Positions 51,337 through 61,101 of a stretch of 64,000 nucleotides of DNA are shown here, one piece after another. The stretch covers positions 79,604,649-79,668,648 of the forward strand of contig OZ024912.1 in the NCBI GenBank assembly GCA_964017125.1, in the 5' to 3' direction. The notes beneath the pieces are model-generated. The model saw only the letters and a list, made by a program, of their open reading frames with translations, searched no databases and was not told where the DNA came from. Made by a program: the position numbers and the translations under genes. Positions within the stretch are counted from its first letter, which is position 1. Every line of letters starts with the position of its first letter. The stretch comes from Flabesymbios commensalis. Lineage: Eukaryota; Annelida; Polychaeta; Terebellida; Flabelligeridae.

Positions 51337-53055
51337 CTGTCTCCCTGACGTATGATAATAATGTCAGGAATAGTACATAACACCTACTGTCTATATTAAT
51401 GTCAGGAATGGTACATAACACCTACTGTCTATATTATTGTCAGGAATAGTACATAACACCTACTGTCTATATTAATGTCAGGAATGGTACATAACACCTA
51501 CTGTCTATATTATTGTCAGGAATAGTACATAACACCTACTGTCTATATTATTGTCAGGAATAGTACATAACACCTACTGTCTATATTATTGTCAGGAATA
51601 GTATACACTGGATCCACGGTTGTAGCTTCGTCTTCTGTGATGACATTAGTTTCTTCTGTAACCTGCAGCTCACGGTGAAAAACATTGATGTAGAGGTCAT
51701 CACTGTATGACGTTTTCATCAAGTTTGGTCTTGATCCACTAGAATCCTGAAAATATGTATCCATATCATTTAACCTTACCACGCTGAATTATTTTGATCA
51801 ACTGTCGCTGATAATTTTCAATTTGAAATCATCATAAATGTCTTAGCTAACTCTTTCTGAGACACCTGCATACCTCTGTTATGGGTCTACGACCATTTAA
51901 AAAATTTAATTATTTCAGTGCGGGGATCGTTTTTATACGTCACAGAATTGTGACATAGAAAGACGGCTCCCTCGCTGAAAAGGTTAATTTGTATCACTGG
52001 TATTTACATGAATTATCCAATACATTTCTAGATTCGAATGTATGAGAAGCACAGGGCTAAGTATATCTAGGCCTACGAATGTATTGTAATAGAGTGTACC
52101 CAGGCAAATGGCATGTTTTTGTTTTAGCTCTGTTTTTTAATGTTCTCGCCATGTTTGACAGGAAAATGACATCGTGTCACACATTTGATTATGTCCTTCT
52201 TTTCAATAATTTACTAGCCATAATCTATGACAAAAAGTTCTTAACTCGTATTGGGATAAGTATGTAAGGTCGCAGATGTATCACATCGTCAAAGACGTTG
52301 CTAGTTTAATAACAATGTCATCGGAAAATCACAGCTTAACAGCACTTCTCCACTGGGTCCCACATTTCCAAACACGAAGGTTCAACACCTCTAAACTCAG
52401 CCAGTTGACATGCTTTATATCTTTGCGGGACATCGTGAACATTGCCAAAATAAAAAGGTAATATTCATGGGATATTCGTGGCTGGTGTAGTGACAAAAAG
52501 AAATCATGGTTGTCCAAAATTGTATGAACATTGCGAAATACACACTTACCGGCTACGGTACATATCTCTTTCAAATGGAGGGTGGAGAAAGATAATATAG
52601 ATTTACGATGATATAAGCCTAAATAAATATTATATAGACAAGCCTACATTTTGTTCAGGCATGAGCGAGCTACACTTTTGAAATATGTCTGACATATCCA
52701 GATAAATTGATCATGAGAACGCAGAGACAAAATACTTGAGCCCCTGGTCTGCAGAAAATGACCACTATGTTCATGTTACAATGGTTACCTTGATAGCCAA
52801 TGTGCAAACCCAATCATATTCGTTTAAAACAAAGGCAAACCCAGCACAGGGCTGGAACCCGGTTCTGCCGCTGCAGACTGTGCCACATTCAGCTTCTGAC
52901 CTGGCTTTATAAGTAATCTCTAATGACGTCACTGGCAGTCTGTATTCTGTATGCTCCCTCCACTTGTAGAAATAAGAATTGCTCCCTGTAAGCTGTGCAC
53001 CTGTTCCCAGGATGACAGTCATGAAATACATCAAAATTGGTGCTCTGAAATGCAT
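51148..53055 (-). CDS. Secreted PAN/Apple-like and C-type-lectin-like protein, three-exon model
   Basis: This looks like a small secreted recognition protein. Exon 1 (53055-52789) codes for a signal peptide (MHFRAPILMYFMTVILGTGA) and a PAN/Apple-like module with ECGTVCSGR, CAGFAFV and WVCTLA cysteines; it ends AAG|GTAACC in phase 0. Exon 2 (51746 to about 51609, acceptor TTTTCAG) codes for a linker rich in Glu, Asp and Thr. The last exon (about 51336-51148) reads SGTYIWLSTITM, then AYCNPPTAEC, DHESNMKLDTRDC and AGICELHP before TAA. That is the pattern of the second half of a C-type lectin domain (WIG-like, then two cysteine pairs and a final ICE). The first half of the domain is not seen, so the model may lack an exon or the domain may be divergent. 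The exon 2 donor is weak (CCA|GTGTAT) and lies at the edge of a minisatellite. Confidence is moderate. Confidence 0.55.
51350..51604. repeat. 38-bp minisatellite filling intron 2 of the lectin-like gene
   Basis: Unit starts (GTCAGGAATAGTACATAACA) lie at 51363, 51401, 51439, 51477, 51515, 51553 and 51591, an exact 38-bp period. The last unit is cut at the exon 2 donor. The array takes up nearly the whole 272-bp intron. Confidence 0.85.
51609..51746 (-). CDS. Lectin-like gene exon 2: linker
   Basis: The acceptor is ATTTTCAG. It codes in phase 0 for DSSGSRPNLMKTSYSDDLY and an acidic, Thr-rich tail ending TTVDP. No domain was recognised. The donor GTGTAT at 51608 is non-consensus, so the 3' edge is uncertain. 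Confidence 0.45.
51817..51983 (-). mobile_element. Family-A MITE in intron 1 of the lectin-like gene
   Basis: TTTGAAATCATCATAAATGT, GTTATGGGTCTACGACCATT and AGTGCGGGGATCGTTTTTAT match family A in reverse. TTAA follows at 51984-51987. The other end is truncated. Confidence 0.7.
52789..53055 (-). CDS. Lectin-like gene exon 1: signal peptide and PAN/Apple-like module
   Basis: It has 89 codons from the ATG to the donor AAG|GTAACC, in phase 0. The hydrophobic segment at residues 8-18 is followed by GTGA/Q, a good cleavage site. Cysteines sit in ECGTVC, PCAGF and WVC, with the PAN-type C-x-x-F-x-F core. Confidence 0.65.
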
Positions 53056-53344
53056 CGTTATGTGTCACCTATGGTGTGATATATTAATTGTCTCTTTTCA
53101 ACGCTTTCTAAACTTGACTGTTAACACATACAACAGCTGTGACGTGTGATGAACTTTTTGTAAAGCTTTTATTGAACTGTGTGCGAGAGTGGGGTGGGCA
53201 TGACAGAATAGTGTGATCAATGAATCATTATTATAACTAAACAAATCACGACGAAAACACGAGATATTGATCACAGCTGACAGCAAAAAAAAATACAGAC
53301 GGGGTTCATTATGGAGTGACATGTTAGCTTTCACGCGAAGGACT

Positions 53345-53450
53345 AGGACCCTGGAGTGGGTACAGCAGCCTGCTTGGAAAGTCGGGGATCGCGGGCTCGA
53401 ACCCGGCTCTGGCATTCAAGTTTCAGAGTAGGGCATATTCCCAATTCCGG
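53345..53450 (+). mobile_element. SINE head fragment, tRNA-like
   Basis: GACCCTGGAGTGGGTACAGC, then GGGCTCGAACCCGGCTC and GGCATTCAAGTTTCAGAGTA, match the 5' tRNA-like head and linker of the SINE at 8880. The second tRNA module and the 3' tail are absent. Confidence 0.6.
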
Positions 53451-54299
53451 GCTTCCTTCTGTCGCGATATTGCCATGATTGTGCAGAAAGCACACACTCA
53501 ACATTCAGAAATGTGTGTTAAATACGGTGACTAGATGTTTGCTGGGAACTGTGGTGTTTGTTCCACAATCAGACATGTGGACTCGATGATCTATGCTCAT
53601 TCAGTCAAGCATGAATTACTGATGTGTCGGGCGGGTATAAGCATTAGTGCAGAAAAAAAGTGACGCAAAAAAATCAGGTCGATGAATCAGGTCGATGAAT
53701 ATCGGAACCACCTTTTATCGAGGATATACGTACCATCCTGTTATATCTGAATGATGCACTATATAGTAATAATTTTATAAACAACGAAGCATTTGTCGGA
53801 GTGAAGTGGGCCTATACTTTCCCCTGATATATTAAAAGATAAGGTGATAAACTGCTTGACCTCATCGACGACAATATGAATTCTGCTATATCTTATGTGA
53901 TTCGGAAACTCCATATTCTGTTGATTCTCTTTACATTGAAAATGTGCACATTTGTGATGACTACATGGAAGATACTTCTAAGAAGAAAGGTTATTCATCT
54001 TCAGCGACATTATCGCCATATTTCTCACTGATATATTTAAATAACCGTAGTACCACAAGGAACAATGATAATTTTCTGGAGAATTTAGGAAGCTTGAATT
54101 ATTCGTACTTCTGAAATTGACAAAGTAATGTTTAGAACATGTTAAGTTAATCAAATCACTCAATATTAGAGATATCAATTTTTTCACAAAAAAAAATATT
54201 TCCCATCATTTGAACCAGCTACATTCAAAAGAATAAAACAATTAAGCAGATGATTCCACAGGATCGATAACACATGAAACTGTAATATTAGGATATTGC
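53451..54299. other. Intergenic, nothing recognised
   Basis: A family-D-like end (TGTTTGCTGGGAA) lies at 53537. No gene was seen. Confidence 0.45.
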
Positions 54300-54303
54300 T
54301 TAA

Positions 54304-54526
54304 CCTTTTCACTACCATACATGACGGAAATTTCCGTCGTCATTCGTCAATGAACGTAACCATAAAATGGCACAAATTTTCGTAAAATTTATACTACATT
54401 TATGTATTTTTCGTCATTTGAAGCTGGAAATTGCGTTAGCAATTCCAGCTTCAAATGACGAAAAATAGAACTCCTACACCAGTATATCTAGATCCTGGCA
54501 TGCACCCCGGCCTGGAAGTCAAAGGC
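54304..54526. mobile_element. TTAA-type hairpin MITE (223 bp)
   Basis: TTAA lies at 54300-54303 and 54527-54530. The ends are CCTTTTCACTACC and GGAAGTCAAAGGC. The internal palindrome has arms CATTTGAAGCTGGAAATTGC and CAATTCCAGCTTCAAATG. Confidence 0.8.
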
Positions 54527-55080
54527 TTAATGTAATCACTGGTAATTGGTATAAAACGTAATTGTAAAAATGTCTAGTGTTTAACTTTTTTATTGTAATA
54601 AGAATATTCACTCTTGATATTCAGGTTGTAAAGAAACATAATATTTCTTGTAGATAATATGTTATTCATGGTTCCAAGATATTGAGCAAGATCTGCTGAA
54701 GGCAGCTAGGTCGAAACGTCTCAATCACTTCACAACAAGTTCCAAATTCAGTAAAATTAAATCACTTTGTACATAATAATTCTTCCCGCCAACTCATATA
54801 TATATTGAATAATGTGAGGAGATTATAAAGGTAGCGCACACACGATCTTAAACAGTCACATAGTGTATTTCGAATCACGTGCACATGGTTAGAGAGCGAT
54901 GTCATCTGGTTAATCTCACCATCCTCCGCATGCTCTCCAGTCTCAAGTAGTTTTAGCAAAAAAATCAGGGTGGCCGCTAATTATATAGCAAGTACCATAT
55001 TTTTTCTCAATGTCGTAGGAAGTTATTTTTGACGCCTAAATAGTTATTTGATACAACAAAAATACACAACATCAAAAAAC

Positions 55081-55365
55081 TCAGCTTCCATGTGACATGT
55101 AGTTACGGGGAATTAAAAAAATAGGATTATTTAAAACAGAACACTTATTATGGGAAAATTGTACAAAAATATCATGTATTACTTTCATCACTGTAGCTAC
55201 ATAGGCTTGATGTGTATATCTCAGAATTGCATGAATGCCATCATCTTGCATAATGATAATGCTAGAATAATCACCCTCATCAATATATTGATCACATCTT
55301 TGTGCAGCTTCGGAATTGATGTAGCGACTCCTTGATAGCACGTCGTTGGATACTTTCTCGTGGTC
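55081..55365 (-). other. Doubtful coding fragment, unrecognised
   Basis: On the - strand an open frame follows GAATTAG (possible acceptor) and reads DHEKVSNDVLSRSRYINSEA, then AAQRCDQYIDEGDYSSIII and HAILRYTHQAYVATVMK before a stop. The composition is protein-like, and an opposite-strand frame is also open. No family was recognised, and no partner exon was found. It could be a terminal exon, a decayed repeat ORF, or chance. Confidence 0.2.
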
Positions 55366-56999
55366 CTAATTCACACTTAATCAAACTAAATGTTCTTCAG
55401 GTGCAACAGGAAGCTTCTACATGAGAACTGGCTGTTAAAAATATTGTTATCTGGCAAAAACTGTATTTACTGCTAAAGAGTCCTAAAATACAACCGAAAC
55501 AATACCCACTTCTTGTGGCAGGGGCTATTGACGAAGAGGACACATTGAAATATTCCAATAGGCTCATTTTCTAGCTCTGGCTGTTTATGAACTAATTTAA
55601 ATGTCTTTTTAGAATTGATGTGCTGGCGTTGTGGAAGCATTTGAGACGGTTGAATAGTACGATCACCAGCTCTGGGTTTACACAGCTAGGCATTGTTATA
55701 ATGAGAAAGTTTCGAAAGCAGAATGAACAAGTTTACATCAGTTCCTACCGCATTGTTAGTATCTGACAGTTTGATTGCCATACATGTCAGCATGTACCTC
55801 AGTATTTTTCACACTTATACCAATTTTTATTGAATGGTTGAATGACATTGTTTATTACCAAAAGTGGCTAATTTGAACATTGGATTAATTATATTTATGC
55901 AAACTGAAACTGTATTGCTCTTCTCCCTGATTCTGTACTTTATTCATCTGAGAAAACATCACAGTGTGCATGGAAATGTTTTTTGATGTAAGATACATGT
56001 GTCTTGCATGGATTATTAGATGATCAATGTTTATTACAAAATAATAATACTCTATAATAGATAAGTAATAGATACTCTGTATGAATGATAATTAATCTGC
56101 TATGTCTGGAGGAGACATATAGTAATTAGGGACCTAAATAAATAGTAATAGTCCATCATCACTTTATATATGGTAAGGCTTATTGTCTTCAACATTGATA
56201 CCTCTTCCAAAATAGAGTGGTCGCTCCCATACCAATTCAAGACACAACTGAACCCGTTGGGTAACTGTATATTTTGTGAGAGTTAGAGCTTATATCTGAT
56301 TAGAACTATGCATACAGAACCTACTGACTCCACATACATTCTACCATATCACGACTACATCTAGAAAGTTTCTGTATTTTATGTTAATCTTCATCAAGAC
56401 ATCCTGATCGTGCTACGAACGGTATCAACGTATATTTTCTTGCAATAGTGTACGGGCCGGGTCGTGGTCCAATAATATTTGATGACGTGTTTATTACACT
56501 ATAGCAAAACTTTAGTTGCCAAGACTAGGATATTTACTAACATCGTCTAAAGATGGTGTATGTTCATACTATATTTATAAAATAAATTTGTCGTCAGTAT
56601 TTTCAACATTACCCGAGCAAATGAGCATTACCCTAGGAAATGATATTTGTGGATAGCTCCATTTCACCGATCTGTTTGGAATTCAGGTGAAATTCAGGGG
56701 ACTTTTAGTATGTTGCTCAAGTGGGCTTTAAGACACCGAAATGATGTTTTTATGTTCATTGTAAGCCAAGCCGTGGTGTAAAGTTGTGACATTTTTACTA
56801 ATTTTGGCGGCCATTTTGTTTCTGAATTTTGCGTAGGAAAAAGACAAAATAGAGCTTGGCATGGGGCAGATTTGGAATCAGAGTTCACAAATTCTGTAAA
56901 ATCAACTACATGCCAAATTCTACTAAAAAATGCCTTAACAAATTTCTATAAAATGGGCCTTGACTATATGGACAAAATTGAAAATTCGCATTGAGCTGG
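55366..56999. other. Intergenic, mostly unique
   Basis: No repeat family or exon could be supported. Confidence 0.5.
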
Positions 57000-57250
57000 A
57001 ATGAACGGTAGGCTATAAACGACCGCCACGTTGTTTGGGTATCCAAACGACATCCATCTCCCGGTCTGGAAACGAAATGTGAACTGACAGGTAGCCCTAG
57101 CATTGCCGTGTCGTCCTCTCCGAGGCCGTAGATGAATGTATTTACTTTACCCGAAACATCCAACATTGCGGTGACTGAGAGCGATCCCGACCCCAAGGTC
57201 CGAAAACTGTCCATAACTTTTTAATGACTGTGCGACCTCTGAGCTGAGCA
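57000..57250 (+). repeat. Dispersed repeat, copy 2
   Basis: It pairs with 4470-4720 (see the matches given there). The 102-codon open frame on the - strand across it is not supported as a gene. Confidence 0.5.
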
Positions 57251-58589
57251 TGCGGGCATGGAAATGAAATGTTACTGGTTCTAAAAAAAACTATTTAAGT
57301 CCGACAGCTAAGGGTGGTGACCCAAAATTATCTGATATAGTTTTTTTCTCTGCTGATTATTTATCTTTCAGGTCAACATGAAGATATTCAGGGTGGTGTG
57401 GAGGTGTCACCTTTGAGCAATTTTAATTATTCAAGAAGGCCGCCCTGTAGCCTACTCAAAAAAGCTCCGATAATGCCTCAGTTATGATGGACTCGACATT
57501 ATAAAGGACACCACTCGGTTAATACATATATTTGTTATACATCTCCATAGTTTGAAAATGCAATAATGGAGACGATTTTGGAATCCAACATGGCTGCCGT
57601 ATGACTAAAAGTTCAGTTATAATCATATGAAACAAAATTATATATGGACAAACGATAGCATTTAGGCGATTGGCTACTTACGGCAAAGATGCATACCCCC
57701 CCCCCCCCCCACATCTGAGAGAAACTTAAGTATTTTTGGAACCCTGGGGTATACTGAACCCGAAATCAAATGTTAACATTGAAAATATAGGGATGCAAAC
57801 CCAATTTCGACGACTTTTATAGAAGTACCCTTGATATGTTTTTAACAACGTCGCGCAATTTAACACAAGGGGGTAGGGTTACTTGAATGTATGTTCTTTT
57901 GTTCTGGTAAACCGATCTGGAACTATATAGCGTATTAACGGTCATCGAGTTCCGCTTCTTATGGTATATAAATCATTGCAGTATAATAAATATTTATCGC
58001 TTCATGTATGCCTAAAGCTAATTTAATTTGAAAAAATCAGCGAAATCCACAAAAAAAAAATGTTTTACATGTATCCACATTTGGGCCACGGTTTCTTAAA
58101 TCCAGATATGCTTATAAATAAGCCTGAATGTTATGTGTACTTTGAAATTTCACACAATTTTTGTGAAAGATAAATAAAAAATGGCCGACATCTGTTTTTT
58201 TTTAAATATGTAATTTTGTGCATTTACTTTACTCTGCATTGAAATAATGGTCATCAAGCAAACTTAGTGTCACCGTCTGTTTAAAAAATTGTATATATAT
58301 CGACACAAAAAAGAAAAACCTAAATTAAAAAAATATACCTTTTATATCTTTGATATCTGTTGAAAGTCACTATCAAGGCTTTTACATAGATACATAATAT
58401 TTTATTTCTGTTAAAAACTAAATGTACAATAAAGCACCAAGTTTGTACTTTATCCTTCCATAAACACAAGTTTTTTTATTCAATACAAGCAGGACTTCTC
58501 ACTCATATTAACCTAATATGGTATAAATGTTTGTAATTACTTTTACATTCTCTGGTGCCATTTTTCGAAAGTGATCTTGACCACTGGTG
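57251..58589. other. Intergenic, AT-rich
   Basis: A C tract of about 16 lies at 57691. Nothing else was recognised. Confidence 0.5.
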
Positions 58590-59400
58590 AAGTAATCACA
58601 GCTACTTAAAAAGTTTTTTTTCAGCAACTGCGAAAGTGATCTTGATCACTGAAGAAGTGATTACAACCACATTAAAAGTTATCTCAGCCACTACAAACGT
58701 GATCTTGGGCACTGATGAAGTGATCACAGCCACTTTAAAAGTTATTTCAGCAACTGCAAAAGTGATCTTGACCACTGAAGAAGTGATTACAACCACAATA
58801 AAAGTTATCTCAGCCAGTACAAAAGTGATCTTGGCCATTGAAAAAGTGACCACAGCCACTTTAAAAGTTATCTCAGCCTCTAAAAAAATGTGTTCTTGCC
58901 CACTAACAAGCTGGTGTCATCCACTGAAAAAGATATCTAAGCCACTACAAAATAATATCGACCACCGAAGAAGTCATCACAGGCATTTAAAAAAGTATCT
59001 AAACCACTACAAAAGTTATCTTGACCACTGAAGAAGTGATTACAACCAGTTATCTCAGGTACTACAAAAGTGATCTTGACCATTAAAGAAGTGACCACAA
59101 ACACCTTAAAAAGGATCTAAACTACAGTGATTACGAGGGGACCTTGACTACTGAAGAAGTGAAAACAATCACTTTAAAATTTATCTCTACAAAAGTGATC
59201 TTGGCCACCGAATAAGTGATCACAGCCACTGTAAAAAGGGATCTAAACCACCACAAAGGGATATTGACTACTGACAAAGTGATTACAATCACTTTAAAAG
59301 TTATCTAAACAACTACAAAAGGGATCTTACACTACAAAAGTGATCTTGGCCACCGAATAAGAGATCACAGCCACTGTAAAAAGGGATCTAAACAACAGGC
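58590..59400. repeat. 63-bp minisatellite, about 12 decaying units
   Basis: Unit start GTGATCTTGACCACTGAAGA lies at 58636, 58699 and 58762, an exact 63-bp period, then the units become irregular. Because 63 is a multiple of three, both strands stay open for about 85-130 codons. There is no start context, splice signal or domain to support a protein. Confidence 0.9.
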
Positions 59401-60431
59401 ATTGGTTATAAGTACCAATTAAAACGTTAAATAGCGCTCTTTGCCCGTCCTTTTCCATTTATCTCTACTTGGGACCACGAATAAACGTCATTTTCATTGC
59501 CATTACCATTGCCATTGCCTAGCTGTGAGGGTTGATGAGGCATTGTCATATCCGCATAAACATGATAAAGCACAGTATTTAGGCCCAATGCATATCAAAT
59601 AAATGTAAAAAAGTAGGCCTACTAAGTCTGCCGAGCATGTCTGTGAAAGAATCTGTCCAGCGTGTGTCTGTATAAAAAACACATGAGCGAAATGTTGATT
59701 TGTTTATTTCATGTCAGGCCTGTGTCACAATACAACGTTTACGCTACCATGGCTACCAACTTGGCATGCTACTAAGTATGTTGGACCGACGTCGTAGATA
59801 GTTTATATTGGTAATATGTTGCTATTTAAATTATCCGATTATGTTTCCATTTAAATTGTAGAAGAATACCTAACAACAGTGGGTGATAGTCTGGCACTAC
59901 TTGGTCCGTTACAATGTTAATACTAGGCCCTTTAGAGTCAATACTTGTGCATAACCTTTCAATAGCCATTGATTGAACCACGCATCTGACATGAACATAG
60001 TTTTGTTTGCCGAACAAAAGTAAGCCTACCACCTTTTCTAATTATATTGTTCAGAAAAATCTCAGCAATTTTTAATTGCCCCAATGTTTTTGCTCTATTT
60101 TTTTCACACAAAAAACTAATGTTAAAAAATAGCTACCAAATCACTAAATGTTATCATATGACCCATTTTGATATAACACACTAAACACATACCACATGTT
60201 ACCATTGTCCATATTTTAAAATCACACGCTAACATGACACATCAGACAAATTCCATGTTTTCACATCACTGATTTACTGCTTACAAATGGTGTGTTCGCG
60301 TTGTTTGGGACAACATAAGAGCATATATGTTTTATTGTTACTTTGCCAAATATATGACAGTGTACATGTGTATATGTTATGTCTGGACGTGTGTGTTTTG
60401 CTAAAAATACATTTTAACTGTTGTTACAGAT
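59401..60431. other. Intergenic, nothing firm
   Basis: A family-D trace (GACCGACGTCGTAGATAGTT) lies near 59785. No gene was seen. Confidence 0.45.
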
Positions 60432-60632
60432 GGGATTAAACTCCTGATGTTTATTGTGAAGAAAGAATCCGATACATCTTTCATTTATCTTCTCTATATA
60501 TTTGAAGTTGCGTCCATAATCATCATGGACATACAATCAATGCACTCTTTCCTGGCAGCTGTAAAATGTGACTTCCTCTCTGATCATATCAAATCAGGCA
60601 GCTTGGTATATGTTCATTTTCCCGAGTGTTGA
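60432..60632 (+). other. Doubtful terminal exon, unrecognised
   Basis: After TTGTTACAG (a good acceptor) a frame runs DGIKLLMFIVKKES, a hydrophobic FIYLLYIFEVASIIIMDI and SGSLVYVHFPEC to a stop. No family was recognised, and no upstream exon was found. Confidence 0.2.
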
Positions 60633-60751
60633 GCTGGAGCTGACATCAAAAGAAGAAGATGCGAATTCGACTTCAATGAATGAAGAACAAACGATCAGCG
60701 TCGGCGTTGATCAACCATTTTCTTGTGACAGCCTGGGAATGACAGCTTCAG
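60630..60751 (+). other. Doubtful internal exon, unrecognised
   Basis: A frame reading LELTSKEEDANSTSMNEEQT then ISVGVDQPFSCDSLGMTAS ends at a strong donor, TTCAG|GTAGGA. The acceptor side is weak. It overlaps the end of the preceding fragment in another frame, so at most one of the two is real. Confidence 0.2.
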
Positions 60752-61101
60752 GTAGGACTTTCAAATTTAGATATATCCAATGTATGCCGAGGCCGAATAT
60801 GGCTGAAGTTGAAGTACCTTCGAGGTCGCAAGGTCAAAGGATGAAACATTGACCTCTCGTTTTGATTGGAACTGTTAAAGTAGGTGATGGGACACCTTAC
60901 ACTAGTTGCCTTGTTTGGTTCTTTGATGAGTCTTTCATACAATTCAATACTACCCAGTTTCTCTAAAAAGCAATTAACACCAATAAGACATGTGTATTAC
61001 GTACATTGTATGGTAATCAATATATGCTGAACTGGAGGTACACATTGTCCTTTTTCATGACAATTTACCATGACATAGGGTTAATACTAGCTCAGTCATC
61101 A

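Noticed and set aside
52329-52574. 81-codon - strand frame between exons of the lectin-like gene
   Set aside because: It contains a GCCG|GTAAGT donor-like site, but no acceptor and phase combination joins it to exon 1 without a stop or an implausible micro-exon. It has no recognisable domain.
56906-57214. 102-codon - strand frame
   Set aside because: It overlaps a dispersed repeat also found near 4470-4720 and has no domain or splice context.
58602-59031. Long open frames on both strands rich in Val, Ile and Thr (possible repeat protein)
   Set aside because: The 63-bp tandem period keeps all frames open. Both strands are open over the same stretch, units decay without regard to codons, and there is no splice or start context.
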